From NCBI RefSeq assembly GCF_050113715.1, contig NZ_JBNJQR010000006.1:1-64000 (forward strand): a stretch of DNA of 64,000 nucleotides, read 5' to 3'. The translations under genes were made by a program, and so were the position numbers. Each line of letters opens with the position of its first letter. The stretch's first letter is position 1. Shown here one piece after another: positions 25,153 to 34,224 of the stretch. The notes below the pieces were generated by a model. That model searched no databases. It worked only from the letters and a program-made list of their open reading frames with translations, and was not told the DNA's origin. The stretch is from Brevibacillus_H ginsengisoli (GTDB lineage Bacteria; Bacillota; Bacilli; Brevibacillales; Brevibacillaceae).

Positions 25153-25905
25153 CTACATTCGACAAATCTCTCGAGGGCAATCCTGGCAATGGCAAATATT
25201 TTGCAGGTAAGTGAGATTGTGAATGATAATGTATCCATTTTCCATGTCTATGATATCTTTGCTTTTCCACTTGTTCAGCATCCGGTTGACGCTTTCGCGG
25301 GCCGTTCCGATGATATTCGCTAACTCCGTGTTGGATAGCTTATGCGAAATCAGAATGCTGCCTCCGTCCACTTGTTTGCCATAGGAGTTGGACATACGGA
25401 TCAGGGTAGAAGCAAGCGCCCCTGATTTCCCATATAGCAGCAAGTCGCGCAATTTTGTTTGGGTCATGGAATGGATGATGCCCATCCACTTCATGAATTG
25501 AATGGATAGATCACCTGGCTGAAGGAGCAACCGATCAATCTCTTGTTGTTCCAGGACGCCGATAATGCTGTCTTCTGAAACCTTTGCGTTATACTTGTAG
25601 CGGCTGTTTTCCCGAATTTTGGGTTCACCAAACATATCGCCGCTTTGGAACAAAGCTAATGTAAATTCCTTGCCGTCATTCGTTGATTTAAATGTTTTGG
25701 CATGTCCTTGCTGGATGAAATAAAGTTTACCGGTCGGGTCACCCTCCCAGAATAAGTAGGAGCCTGCAGCTACCTTATGAAACGTCATGCTGCTCTTCAA
25801 TAATTCAATATTGTCATTCGAAAAAATCCCGATGTTGCCAAAATAGTAAGGACAGCTTGTAGATTGACAGCCAGTATCGGTAGCTGTCGTTTGAAATGTT
25901 GCCAT
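25153..25905 (-). CDS. fnr: Fnr, oxygen-sensing Fe-S transcription activator
   Basis: A Crp/Fnr regulator with N-terminal cNMP-like fold (AAGSYLFWEGDPTGKLYFIQ, SGDMFGEP) and C-terminal winged HTH (LSNTELANIIGTARESVNRM). The C-terminal tail CHCQDCPREIC carries the cysteine cluster of Bacillus-type Fnr, which binds [4Fe-4S] there and activates anaerobic genes. An N-terminal GCQSTSCPYY is extra. GGGAGG places the start at ATG 25905 (250 aa). A perfect TGTGA-N6-TCACA site upstream (26108) suggests autoregulation. Confidence 0.9.
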   Translation of the reverse strand: MATFQTTATDTGCQSTSCPYYFGNIGIFSNDNIELLKSSMTFHKVAAGSYLFWEGDPTGKLYFIQQGHAKTFKSTNDGKEFTLALFQSGDMFGEPKIRENSRYKYNAKVSEDSIIGVLEQQEIDRLLLQPGDLSIQFMKWMGIIHSMTQTKLRDLLLYGKSGALASTLIRMSNSYGKQVDGGSILISHKLSNTELANIIGTARESVNRMLNKWKSKDIIDMENGYIIIHNLTYLQNICHCQDCPREICRM

Positions 25906-26107
25906 CTTCTTTTCCTCCCAACATTGACTATATAGCAATAGGGCATGTGTTCTTTCACACTGCCCAGTTCAAGGGTTATTTGTGATTCGTTGTAGATTCA
26001 ACACTTGTGAAACCTTTCACTTTTGTTGAGTTCAAAAGAAGACTACTCATCACGTTCTCTCCTTTAATTCTCTTACTGCTAGTGTAACGGTATTGAAGGT
26101 TTTCTTA

Positions 26108-26123
26108 TGTGATAAGTATCACA
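26108..26123 (-). promoter_or_regulatory. Fnr-type site upstream of fnr
   Basis: TGTGA-TAAGTA-TCACA, a perfect TGTGA-N6-TCACA, about 200 bp upstream of fnr and 47 bp downstream of the end of the second regulator. Confidence 0.75.
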
Positions 26124-26169
26124 AATACCTTGACGAAAACTTGTTATTATGAGAATGCCCAAATTCGCT

Positions 26170-26856
26170 TTATGAAACGAGATAATTTTGAAGCGCTTTT
26201 GGGTCAAGAATGACGATTTTCTTGCGATTCATGGAGATGATTCCTTCTTTTTTTAGCTGGTTAAAAATACGATTCACCGTTTCCCTGGTTGTTCCTACCA
26301 TGTTGGCGAATTCTTGGTGAGTAAGCGGCAGATTGATGATGATCTGTTCCTTGTTTTGGGAACCATGCTCTTGAGCCAACCTGAAGAGGAAGGAAATCAC
26401 ACGATGGTTGATGTCGTGAGTCACGAATTCTTGCAGTTTGGTCTGAAGGTCCCTGATCTTTTCCCCCATCACTCGCATGACTTTTACAGCAATTGTCGGG
26501 GTTTCGAGCATCAGCTGTTCAAATTGCTTCAAAGGGATGACGATAAGCTCGGCAGGTTCTACAACCTCTGCCGTTGCCGGATAAGGAGATTGATCGAAGA
26601 ATCCGGTATGCGGGAACATATTTCCTTTTTTTTGAAAGGAGACGATTTGCTCATTGCCGTTCACGTCAGTCTTGTAGATTTTAATAATTCCTTTGCAGGC
26701 AAAGAAAACCGCATGTCTGTTTTCTCCTTGCATAAAGACATTCGCTTTGCGCTGAAAGGAATGATGACTCGTAATGGCTGCGAGCCTCTCGAATTCCTGA
26801 TCATCTAACTCTCGAAAGATCGGGATTATACGTAATGTAGGAATAAGCGGATTCAT
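26170..26856 (-). CDS. Crp/Fnr-family regulator without Fe-S cysteines
   Basis: This 228-aa regulator has a cNMP-binding-like domain (QRKANVFMQGENRHAVFFAC, FQKKGNMFPHTGFFDQSPYP), dimer helix (VMRVMGEKIRDLQTKL) and HTH_Crp (LTHQEFANMVGTTRETVNRI). Only one Cys is present, so it cannot bind an Fe-S cluster as Fnr does. The ligand is unknown; NO- or nitrite-responsive Dnr/Nnr-type or ArcR-type roles are possible. A perfect Fnr-type site lies 98 bp upstream (26954). It sits between fnr and the molybdenum-cofactor genes. Confidence 0.88.
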   Translation of the reverse strand: MNPLIPTLRIIPIFRELDDQEFERLAAITSHHSFQRKANVFMQGENRHAVFFACKGIIKIYKTDVNGNEQIVSFQKKGNMFPHTGFFDQSPYPATAEVVEPAELIVIPLKQFEQLMLETPTIAVKVMRVMGEKIRDLQTKLQEFVTHDINHRVISFLFRLAQEHGSQNKEQIIINLPLTHQEFANMVGTTRETVNRIFNQLKKEGIISMNRKKIVILDPKALQNYLVS

Positions 26857-26953
26857 TCATTTCACTCTTTTCGTCATAACTGAGGTACCATATTTATCGA
26901 TAATCGTTCGATGAAGAGCCTACGATATCGTATCACGATCGAATTTATTTGCT

Positions 26954-26969
26954 TGTGATACAAATCACA
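26954..26969. promoter_or_regulatory. Fnr-type site between the second regulator and the mob/moe genes
   Basis: TGTGA-TACAAA-TCACA, perfect. Its intergenic position between divergent units could serve the crp/fnr gene, the mobA-moeA-mobB unit, or both. Confidence 0.75.
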
Positions 26970-27071
26970 AACTCGGATGCAACAGGACCATCTTTCTGAT
27001 TAATCGCCATCTATACGGGATGTGTGTAAAATAGAATCCAAAACAACACGACAGGAGGGAACATAGCGATC

Positions 27072-27227
27072 ATGTCCCAGCTTACGGCATGTGGAGTTAT
27101 TTTAGCAGGTGGGAAAAGCGGTCGGATCGGGAACGCCAGAGAATTTTTGGATTGGAACGGAAAGTGATTTGAGCAATTGGGCGACTTATTATATGAATAC
27201 ACCAGAACACTATCAGTTTGCTTGTAA
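27072..27227 (+). pseudogene. mobA: mobA remnant (molybdenum cofactor guanylyltransferase)
   Basis: After CAGGAGGG, ATG 27072 opens a frame whose first residues are the MobA nucleotide-binding signature (GVILAGGKSGRIG, then LDWNGK), but TGA follows at 27165 after 31 codons. The same frame continues as FEQLGDLLYEYTRTLSV to a TAA at 27225-27227. MobA is normally about 190-200 aa, so most of the gene is gone. MobA attaches GMP to molybdopterin for Mo-bisPGD enzymes such as NarG, so another mobA should exist elsewhere. Confidence 0.8.
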
Positions 27228-27244
27228 TCAGAGGAGGACATACC

Positions 27245-28507
27245 ATGCGTTTTCAGCGGGAAACCCTAACAGTAGAAGAAGCCGTTCTTAAGCTAATGGA
27301 ACATGCGGATGTATTGGAAACAGAGGAGATCAGCTTGTCGGAAAGCTTTGGGCGGATTCTGGCAGGATCGGTTGTAGCCACTGAAGATTTACCGCCTTTT
27401 GACAAGTCTCCATTAGACGGGTTCGCGGTACGAGCGATAGACACAGAGCAAGCTTTACCCGACTCGCCTGTCGCATTACGTGTTGTGGAAACCATTGGAG
27501 CAGGTGATGTACCTTCTGTCACGTTGTCTGATGGTGAGGCAAGTCGGATCATGACGGGTGCGTTGATCCCACCTGGGGCTGATGCGGTTGTCATGTTCGA
27601 ACAGACCGTTAACCCTGGTCAGGTAGCCGAGTATGTACACGTGAAAAAAAAGATGAGCTCTCTTGAGAACATCTCACGTCAAGGGGAAGAAATAAAGCAT
27701 GGAGAACCTATACTCATTGCGGGAGAAAAAATTGGTGCGGGAGCAATTGCTGCCTTAGCGACCTTTGGTTACTCGCGTGTCAACGTTAAAAAGAAGCCTG
27801 TGGTTGGCATCCTTTGTACGGGCAATGAAATTGTTGACGTGGACCAGCCTCTTGCCCCCGGTAAAATCCGCAATAGTAACGGCCCGATGTTGTACGCGAT
27901 GGTGATGGAGGCGGGTGGAGTACCTGTCAAATACACCCAACTGCCAGACGATGAGGTTTCTTCCAAACAAGCGGTGGATCGAATCATCGAAGAGGTGGAT
28001 ATCCTGATCACCACAGGGGGCGTATCCGTCGGTGATTTTGACATGATGGCTGCGATCGTTGAACATCCGGATGTGCAGCTTTTATTTAATCGAGTAGCGA
28101 TTCGCCCGGGAAGTCCCACCTCAGCGGCAAAGTATAAAGGGAAAATGATCTGCGCCCTATCTGGTAATCCAGGAGCCTGCTTTATTGGATTTGAACTTTT
28201 TGTTCGCCCATTGATCGCTCGAATGCAGGGACAATTGACGGTGCCTTTGAACAAAGTGGAGGCGATATTGACGGAAGATTACGATAGGCCGTGCCCTTAT
28301 CCGCGATATCTGCGCGGACGAATACATACTCAAGAGGCCGTTCTCTATGTCACACCTGACTTGAATGACAAATCAGGAAATCTGACGACACTGAATCAAT
28401 GTGAATGCTTCGTCATTATTCCTGCGGGTGGAAGAGGCAAGCGAGCAGGTGAACATGTCGAAATCATTCCGATTCATACTCCAAGCTGGAAGCTAGGGGG
28501 AGCGTGA
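27245..28507 (+). CDS. moeA: MoeA, molybdopterin molybdenumtransferase
   Basis: MoeA inserts molybdate into adenylylated molybdopterin. Seen: LPPFDKSPLDGFAVRA, SRIMTGALIPPGADAVVMFE, GILCTGNEIVD, GKIRNSNGPML, DILITTGGVSVGDFDMM, RPGSPTSAAKYKGKMICALS and GNPGACFIGFELFVRP, all hallmark regions. At 420 aa it is full length. GAGGAGGA sets ATG 27245 although the frame is open from 27218. It is one base from mobB, so an operon. It supplies cofactor for NarG downstream. Confidence 0.96.
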   Translation: MRFQRETLTVEEAVLKLMEHADVLETEEISLSESFGRILAGSVVATEDLPPFDKSPLDGFAVRAIDTEQALPDSPVALRVVETIGAGDVPSVTLSDGEASRIMTGALIPPGADAVVMFEQTVNPGQVAEYVHVKKKMSSLENISRQGEEIKHGEPILIAGEKIGAGAIAALATFGYSRVNVKKKPVVGILCTGNEIVDVDQPLAPGKIRNSNGPMLYAMVMEAGGVPVKYTQLPDDEVSSKQAVDRIIEEVDILITTGGVSVGDFDMMAAIVEHPDVQLLFNRVAIRPGSPTSAAKYKGKMICALSGNPGACFIGFELFVRPLIARMQGQLTVPLNKVEAILTEDYDRPCPYPRYLRGRIHTQEAVLYVTPDLNDKSGNLTTLNQCECFVIIPAGGRGKRAGEHVEIIPIHTPSWKLGGA

Positions 28508-28508
28508 T

Positions 28509-29024
28509 ATGACTAAATCCCCAATGGTCGTGCAATTTGCTGGATATTCCAACTCCGGCAAGACTACGCTTCTCACCCAGGTCATCCGCTACTTAAGCGA
28601 TCAAGGTTTACGCGTGGCTGTAATCAAGCATGATGGTGGACACGATGTTCAGATTGATCAGGAAGGAAAAGATACCTGGCGATTTCATCAGGCAGGCTCT
28701 CCATTAGTCGCCATTCAATCCAAGATGCAAACGGCTTGGTTTGATTATTCGCCAATCAGTTTAGCTGAGATTATTGAGCGTATGGCAGCAGGGCAACCCG
28801 ATCTAATCTTGATTGAAGGCTTCAAACGGGAAGCGTATCCCAAGCTGGTACTGATTCGAACAGAAGAGGACCGGGAGTTAATGGACAAGCTAGAGAATCC
28901 GATGGCAATCGTCAGTTGGCTATCGGTAGACCATCCGACTCTCCCTGTATTTTCAATCAATGATCATGTGAGCATTTGTCAGTTTCTTTACAAGCGCTTT
29001 CAGGAGATTCGCTCACAAAACTAG
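28509..29024 (+). CDS. mobB: MobB, molybdopterin-guanine dinucleotide adaptor
   Basis: This P-loop GTP-binding accessory of Mo-bisPGD synthesis shows Walker A GYSNSGKTTLL (residues 12-22), VAVIKHDGGHDVQ, DQEGKDTWRFHQAGSP and DLILIEGFKREAYPKL, typical of MobB. The 171-aa length is normal. It starts at ATG 28509 immediately after the moeA stop, with the ribosome site (AGGGGGAG) inside moeA. It is followed by an Fnr site and a new transcription unit. Confidence 0.95.
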   Translation: MTKSPMVVQFAGYSNSGKTTLLTQVIRYLSDQGLRVAVIKHDGGHDVQIDQEGKDTWRFHQAGSPLVAIQSKMQTAWFDYSPISLAEIIERMAAGQPDLILIEGFKREAYPKLVLIRTEEDRELMDKLENPMAIVSWLSVDHPTLPVFSINDHVSICQFLYKRFQEIRSQN

Positions 29025-29082
29025 CGGTTTCGTGATCTTTTCATGAACCTTTTCTGATGAGACGAATTATCGTTCTGCTCGC

Positions 29083-29124
29083 TGTGATAATTATCACACA
29101 ACAATTCTGAAATACTGGTAAAAT
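29083..29124 (+). promoter_or_regulatory. Class II Fnr-type promoter of the Usp gene
   Basis: TGTGA-TAATTA-TCACA (29083-29098) lies upstream of TAAAAT (29119-29124). The site centre is about 41 bp from the predicted start of transcription, the classical activator position. Confidence 0.8.
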
Positions 29125-29160
29125 TGAAGTATAACGAAAAGGATCAGGGGAGGGACTGAT

Positions 29161-29592
29161 ATGTTTAAACGTATTTTAGTTGCGGTGGATGGTTCTGACG
29201 CTTCACAAAAAGCGGTGGATTGGGCAATCAAAACCCATCGGGAGCTTCCTGAGGCTGAAATCACGATTTGTTATGTACACCAACCTCAAGTAACGGTAAT
29301 CCCTGGCGGCGGTGTCTATATTCCAGTCGCTTATGAAACCACAGGCACAGAAGTTCCAGAGCATACACCTGCTAGCGAAGCATACAATAAATTCCCAGAC
29401 AAACAACGCGTGAATCAAGTGACCAAAGTGGGTTATCCTGCGGAAGAGGTTTGCCGTATGGCCGAACAGGAACATTATGACGTCATCGTGTTGGGCGCTG
29501 AGGGACATGGTCTTGTTTCTTCCGTATTGCTTGGTAGCGTGAGCGCCAAGGTTCTTCACCAAGCCAAATCTGCTGTCCTCATCATTCGATAA
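29161..29592 (+). CDS. Universal stress protein (UspA family)
   Basis: This 143-aa Usp fold has N-terminal FKRILVAVDGSDASQKAVDW and C-terminal ATP-loop-like DVIVLGAEGHGLVSSVLLGS followed by VSAKVLHQAKSAVLIIR (G-x2-G-x9-G-S/T pattern). Usp proteins are nucleotide-binding stress factors, often Fnr-controlled in anaerobes. ATG 29161 follows AGGGGAGG. The class II Fnr site upstream makes anaerobic induction likely. It ends with a terminator. Confidence 0.92.
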   Translation: MFKRILVAVDGSDASQKAVDWAIKTHRELPEAEITICYVHQPQVTVIPGGGVYIPVAYETTGTEVPEHTPASEAYNKFPDKQRVNQVTKVGYPAEEVCRMAEQEHYDVIVLGAEGHGLVSSVLLGSVSAKVLHQAKSAVLIIR

Positions 29593-29600
29593 TGTAAGTG

Positions 29601-29648
29601 GAGGTATTCTTTTGTTAAGGTTTTTTACAGAAGAATGCCTCTTTTTTT
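29601..29648 (+). terminator. Terminator after the Usp gene
   Basis: GAGGTATTCTT (29601-29611) pairs with AAGAATGCCTC (29631-29641) with one G.T, followed by seven T. Confidence 0.85.
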
Positions 29649-29697
29649 CAATAGCAACTTTCTGAAAAATACGAAAGTAAGCGCTGAGGTGATTAAG

Positions 29698-31308
29698 ATG
29701 AAGGTTACGTTTTTTGGCGGAGCCCGTACGGTAACAGGTTCATGCTATCTGTTGGAAATCGAACAGGACAAAATTCTCGTCGACTGCGGAATGTTTCAAG
29801 GCTCCAAAGATCTGGAGCAATTAAATGCGCAAAAATGGCCATTTAACCCAGGCGATATTTCTTACGTCATTTTGACGCATGCGCATATTGATCATTCTGG
29901 ATTGCTGCCCAAATTAAATCGGGAAGGATTCAAGGGAAAGATTATTTGTACCAAATCCACCTATGACCTGTGTTCAGTTATGCTTCCGGATAGCGGACAT
30001 ATTCATCAAATGGAAGCGGAATGGCAGAATCGCAAGCGCTCTCGTCAGCGCAAAGCCAAGGTCGAGCCGCTGTATACAGAAGCGGATGCTCAAGCAGTCC
30101 TTCGCCATTTTGTCGCGATCTCGTATGACACGATTACCCAATTGACACCAGCGATACGGTTTCAGATGAGAGATGCTGGACATATTTTGGGTTCAGCGAT
30201 CGTGGAGATGTGGGTAACGGAAGAAGAGAAAGAGTTGAAGCTTGTATTTTCCGGAGACATTGGTTCATCTGGACAAGCGATCGTGAAAGACCCAGAGTTG
30301 ATAGAAGAAGCTGATTATTTGTTTGTGGAATCTACCTATGGAAACAGACTTCATCCAACGGCGGTAGAGAAAAGCGAACTGCTTCTTGATATCATCCGTC
30401 AAGCGGTTCGTGAAAATGGTTTGGTCATCATACCATCCTTCGCAGTTGGACGTACCCAAGAGCTTCTTTTTCAGCTGCACAAACTGGTGAAGCAAGGGGA
30501 AATCAGCAATATTCCTGTTTACGTGGACAGTCCGCTTGCCATTGCGGCAACCGAGATTTTTCAAGCCAATCCGGAGGTTTACGATGAAGAGACGTCCAGA
30601 TTGTTCGCACAAGGAGATAATCCACTTGCTTTTCCGGGTTTGCAATTTGTCCGCTCAGCGGAGGAATCTCAGCGCTTGAATTTGCACAAGGGGACGGCTA
30701 TTGTCATCGCCGCAAGTGGAATGGCGGATGCCGGGCGCATTTTACATCACCTGAAGCATCAGTTGTGGAAGGAAAACAATCATGTCGTCTTCGTTGGCTA
30801 TCAGGCTGAGGGCAGTCTGGGGCGCAAGCTATTGTCCGGAATCAAACGAGTCAAGGTTTTGGGTATCCAAGTAAAGGTAGGGGCACATATTCATGATCTT
30901 TCCGCCTTTTCGGCCCATGCCGACCGAGATCAGCTGCTAGCCTGGTTGCGCGGTTTTACCAATAAGCCCAAACAAACATTCATTGTGCATGGGGAAGAAG
31001 ACGTTGCGCTCGAGTTTAAACAAACGATTCAGGAACAACTAGGCTTGGAATGCTATGTTCCCACTCGCGGAGAAGTCATCGAACTACATGGGGAATCCCA
31101 AGGTCAGTTGAAGAGACAGACGGTGGAAGGGTTGTTTGAGCTCTCGGATGCTGAACTGCAAGCGTATATTCAAGCCCTTGAACACAACATAGAGGGACTT
31201 GGATTGGCTTTGCGCAAGTATCGGTTACAAGAAACCCAAGCGATGCATCTCTCTGAAAAGTTGTTAAAATTGGGTGAACAACTGGATGAGATGGAAGAAG
31301 AGCTTTAA
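29698..31308 (+). CDS. Metallo-beta-lactamase/beta-CASP RNA-processing-type nuclease
   Basis: The N-terminal MBL motif HAHIDHSG (after VILTHAHIDHSGLLPKL) and GHILGSA provide the metal ligands; the beta-CASP part (IIPSFAVGRTQELLFQLHKL, AASGMADAGRILHHL) and the C-terminal RMMBL segment (FSAHADRDQLLAWLRGF, FIVHGEEDVALEFKQ) complete a CPSF/YsaC-type ribonuclease. The frame is open from 29635, but GAGGTGAT favours ATG 29698 (536 aa). The C-terminus has an extra helical tail (about 470-536). Its relation to nitrate respiration is unclear. Confidence 0.9.
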   Translation: MKVTFFGGARTVTGSCYLLEIEQDKILVDCGMFQGSKDLEQLNAQKWPFNPGDISYVILTHAHIDHSGLLPKLNREGFKGKIICTKSTYDLCSVMLPDSGHIHQMEAEWQNRKRSRQRKAKVEPLYTEADAQAVLRHFVAISYDTITQLTPAIRFQMRDAGHILGSAIVEMWVTEEEKELKLVFSGDIGSSGQAIVKDPELIEEADYLFVESTYGNRLHPTAVEKSELLLDIIRQAVRENGLVIIPSFAVGRTQELLFQLHKLVKQGEISNIPVYVDSPLAIAATEIFQANPEVYDEETSRLFAQGDNPLAFPGLQFVRSAEESQRLNLHKGTAIVIAASGMADAGRILHHLKHQLWKENNHVVFVGYQAEGSLGRKLLSGIKRVKVLGIQVKVGAHIHDLSAFSAHADRDQLLAWLRGFTNKPKQTFIVHGEEDVALEFKQTIQEQLGLECYVPTRGEVIELHGESQGQLKRQTVEGLFELSDAELQAYIQALEHNIEGLGLALRKYRLQETQAMHLSEKLLKLGEQLDEMEEEL

Positions 31309-31380
31309 GCTTAAAAAAAACTCCATTCATGGCGAAAATGTGTCTAAAATAACCCGAAAGCCATAGAAAAACACCCATTT

Positions 31381-31412
31381 CCTCTCTGTTTTGTAGGCAG
31401 AGAGGCTTTTTT
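31381..31412 (+). terminator. Terminator after the beta-CASP gene
   Basis: CCTCTCTG (31381-31388) pairs perfectly with CAGAGAGG (31398-31405), followed by a T run. Confidence 0.88.
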
Positions 31413-31469
31413 TGCGAAATTTCGGTTGAAATAAGAAACGAAAGATAGGGAGATCAGGAAGAGAAGAAT

Positions 31470-31513
31470 CAGGGAGTTCCCCGAATTACAGATGAATGAT
31501 TTAGCTTTAGAAT
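31470..31513 (+). promoter_or_regulatory. Candidate NreC site and -10 of narK
   Basis: CAGGGAGTTCCCCG (31470-31483) is a GGG-N4-CCC palindrome like those before narG and nreA. TAGAAT (31508-31513) would place the box centre about 43 bp before the transcription start. NreC in staphylococci binds TAGGG-N4-CCCTA-type palindromes, hence the inference. Confidence 0.6.
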
Positions 31514-31568
31514 GAAGCCGTGAACTAAATTACCCATATTATTCATCCGGGTATGAGGAGGAAGTCAT

Positions 31569-32891
31569 ATGCAAGAAATATCGCGCAGCAGTCAAGCGAC
31601 CCGCACGTGGGATCCAGAAGATCCTGTATTTTGGGAAGCTAGTGGGAAGAAGGTTGCGAACCGGAATCTCTGGATCTCGATTCCAGCACTCCTTCTAGCA
31701 TTCGTTGTCTGGCAGATATGGTCGGTTGTCGCGGTCAATCTCAACACGATCGGTTTCAAATTCTCTACAGAAGAACTCTTTACTTTAGCAGCCCTTCCAG
31801 GTTTGACGGGTGCAACCTTACGTCTCTTCTATTCGTTCGTGGTACCAATTTTCGGTGGGCGTAACTGGACCGTAATCAGTACAGCAAGTTTATTGATCCC
31901 AGCGATTGGGATCGGGATGGCGGTACAGGATCCTACGACGTCATTCACGCAAATGGCCATTCTCGCAGCATTATGTGGATTTGGCGCAGGTAACTTCTCA
32001 TCATCGATGGCGAATATCAGCTTCTTCTTCCCGAAAAAAGTAAAAGGGACAGCGCTTGGATTGAACGCAGGTCTTGGTAACCTTGGTGTCTCCGTGATTC
32101 AGTTCGTGGGTCCGCTTGTGATCACTGCTGGTATCTTCGGCGCAATGGGTGGTGACGCACAGACGATGATTAAAGGTGATGTCACCAAACACGTCTTCAT
32201 GCAAAATGCAGCGTATGTCTGGGTGATTCCAATTATTATTACGACGATTGCGGCAATGTTTGGGATGAACAACCTTCCAGGAATCCAAGCCTCTGTCGGA
32301 CAGCAATTGGTAGTGTTGAAACGCAAACACATGTGGTTGATGACTTGGCTGTACACCATGTGCTTCGGTTCTTTTATCGGTTATTCTGCGGCGTTCCCTC
32401 TATTAATTAAATCTCAATTTCCTGACATCAATCCATTGCAGTATGCGTTCTTAGGCCCATTAGTAGGAGCATTAATTCGCCCAGTCGGCGGTATGATGGC
32501 TGATAAATTGGGTGGCGCACGCGTTACTTTCTGGGACATTATCGTAATGATCGGTGCAACGTTTGGTGTCATCTTCTTCATGAATCAACATAACTTCTTG
32601 GGCTTCTTCCTGATGTTCATGCTTTTGTTTGTTACAACAGGGGTTGCTAACGGTTCTACCTTCCGCATGATTCCGGTGATTTTTGAGCAGAAAGAAGCAG
32701 CACCTGTACTCGGACTTACCGCAGCATTTGCGGCGTATGGGGCATTCTTTATCCCGAAATCGTTTGGCGCTTCCATCCAGGCTACTGGTTCGCCAAATAC
32801 AGCACTCTATGCTTTTATCGCTTACTATGTCGTATCTCTTCTTATCACTTGGTACTTCTACGCTCGTAAAAATGCTGAAATTAAGTGTTAG
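31569..32891 (+). CDS. narK: NarK-type nitrate/nitrite transporter (first copy)
   Basis: MFS protein of about 12 membrane segments (440 aa). Family marks: GATLRLFYSFVVPIFGGRNW with conserved Arg, LCGFGAGNFSSSMANISFFF (nitrate signature), LGLNAGLGNLGVSVIQFVGP, the second signature region GALIRPVGGMMADKLGG and TTGVANGSTFRMIPVIF. The type with a large TM7-TM8 side and GNLGVS motif is the NarK nitrate/nitrite antiporter group. ATG 31569 follows GAGGAGG. It is 31 bp upstream of a second, distinct NarK, so one operon. Confidence 0.93.
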   Translation: MQEISRSSQATRTWDPEDPVFWEASGKKVANRNLWISIPALLLAFVVWQIWSVVAVNLNTIGFKFSTEELFTLAALPGLTGATLRLFYSFVVPIFGGRNWTVISTASLLIPAIGIGMAVQDPTTSFTQMAILAALCGFGAGNFSSSMANISFFFPKKVKGTALGLNAGLGNLGVSVIQFVGPLVITAGIFGAMGGDAQTMIKGDVTKHVFMQNAAYVWVIPIIITTIAAMFGMNNLPGIQASVGQQLVVLKRKHMWLMTWLYTMCFGSFIGYSAAFPLLIKSQFPDINPLQYAFLGPLVGALIRPVGGMMADKLGGARVTFWDIIVMIGATFGVIFFMNQHNFLGFFLMFMLLFVTTGVANGSTFRMIPVIFEQKEAAPVLGLTAAFAAYGAFFIPKSFGASIQATGSPNTALYAFIAYYVVSLLITWYFYARKNAEIKC

Positions 32892-32922
32892 TCAAACGAC
32901 TTAAAAAAAAGAGGTGTCATGT

Positions 32923-34137
32923 ATGACAGAGAAAAAAAGCTTCCTGAAGTCCGGACACTTACCCACATTGGTTTCTTCCTTCTTATATTTCGATATCAGT
33001 TTCATGATATGGGTGATGCTTGGCGCAACCGCTACGTTTATTGTGTCAGATTTCAACCTCACCCCGGCGCAAAAGGGACTCATGGTCGGTATTCCCGTTC
33101 TCGGGGGAGCACTCCTGCGTATCCCGATGGGGCTGTTAGCCGATAAATTCGGCGGCAAACGAATGGGGATTATCGGGATGCTCATTACGGCTATCCCGCT
33201 CTTATGGGGATGGCTATATGGAAACTCTTTGTCTGAAGTCCAAGCATTTGGCTTCTTGCTGGGGGTGGCTGGTGCAAGCTTTGCGGTTGCGCTTCCACTG
33301 GCAAGTCGCTGGTACCCGCCTGAGCATCAAGGGTTGGCGATGGGTATTGCGGGAGCGGGGAATAGCGGAACAGTGTTCGCTACGCTGTTTGCTCCACGGA
33401 TTGCCCAGCATATGGGCTGGCATAATGTGTTTGGCTTGTCCTTAATCCCTTTGCTTATCGCGCTGATTGTCTTTATCATCTTTGCCAAGGATTGCCCGAA
33501 TGCGCCTAAACCGCAAACAATGGGTCAATACTTGTCGATCATCAAGCGGAAGGAAACCTGGGTTTTCGCCTTCTTTTACAGCTTATCGTTTGGCGGTTTC
33601 TCAGGATTAACCAACTATCTTGGTATTTTCTTCGTTGATCAGTATCACGTCAGCAAAATTACAGCAGGCGATTTCGTAACGCTTTGTGTTTTCGCTGGAA
33701 GTTTTGTTCGACCGATTGGCGGTTGGCTGGCAGACCGAATGGGTGGCGGTACCAACATGCTTATCCGATTATTTGCGGCAGTTACTCTAGTTCTCTTCCT
33801 GGTAGGATTGCTGTTGCCGGTTTATGTTGAATTGGCGTTACTCTTTGTCACCTTGCTGATATTTGGTTTGGCGAACGGTGGGCTTTTCCAAATCATTCCG
33901 ACCCGATTTCCGAAAGAAGTTGGTCTCATGACGGGTTTCGTAGGCGCAGCTGGTGGAATCGGAGGGTTCTTCGTTCCAAATATTTTAGGTACACTAAAAA
34001 GTTTGACAGGATCCTATACCTATGGCTTCTGGTGGTTCGGGGGAACAACGCTTGTGGCGATGTTGATATTCATGGCCTTGAGGGTTGCATGGAAGAAAGA
34101 AACCCAGCACCTACGCTCTTCTGTAAACCAATTATAG
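32923..34137 (+). CDS. NarK-type nitrate/nitrite transporter (second copy)
   Basis: This MFS protein of 404 aa is diverged from its upstream neighbour: SFMIWVMLGATATFIVSDF, GALLRIPMGLLADKFGGKR, AGASFAVALPLASRWYPPEH, GIAGAGNSGTVFATLFAPRI, AGSFVRPIGGWLADRMGGGT and GLANGGLFQIIPTRFPKE. The GAGNSGT signature is of the NarK1/NasA-like nitrate uptake branch. GTG 32914 is open, but AGAGGTG fits ATG 32923. Two non-identical NarKs side by side, as in NarK1-NarK2 pairs, suggest separate proton-nitrate symport and nitrate/nitrite exchange. Confidence 0.92.
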   Translation: MTEKKSFLKSGHLPTLVSSFLYFDISFMIWVMLGATATFIVSDFNLTPAQKGLMVGIPVLGGALLRIPMGLLADKFGGKRMGIIGMLITAIPLLWGWLYGNSLSEVQAFGFLLGVAGASFAVALPLASRWYPPEHQGLAMGIAGAGNSGTVFATLFAPRIAQHMGWHNVFGLSLIPLLIALIVFIIFAKDCPNAPKPQTMGQYLSIIKRKETWVFAFFYSLSFGGFSGLTNYLGIFFVDQYHVSKITAGDFVTLCVFAGSFVRPIGGWLADRMGGGTNMLIRLFAAVTLVLFLVGLLLPVYVELALLFVTLLIFGLANGGLFQIIPTRFPKEVGLMTGFVGAAGGIGGFFVPNILGTLKSLTGSYTYGFWWFGGTTLVAMLIFMALRVAWKKETQHLRSSVNQL

Positions 34138-34159
34138 GATGACGAATTGCAATGAAATA

Positions 34160-34193
34160 AAATCCTCTGGGCTTGAAACCAGGGGATTTTTCT
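34160..34193 (+). terminator. Terminator after the narK pair
   Basis: AAATCCTCTGG (34160-34170) pairs with CCAGGGGATTT (34179-34189) with one G.T, followed by T. Confidence 0.85.
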
Positions 34194-34224
34194 TACCCGG
34201 CTTAGAGAAGGTTCAACCAAATCT

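Noticed and set aside
26314..26808. 164-aa plus-strand frame opposite the second Crp/Fnr gene
   Set aside because: The minus-strand frame has complete regulator domains; this one shows none and is a shadow.
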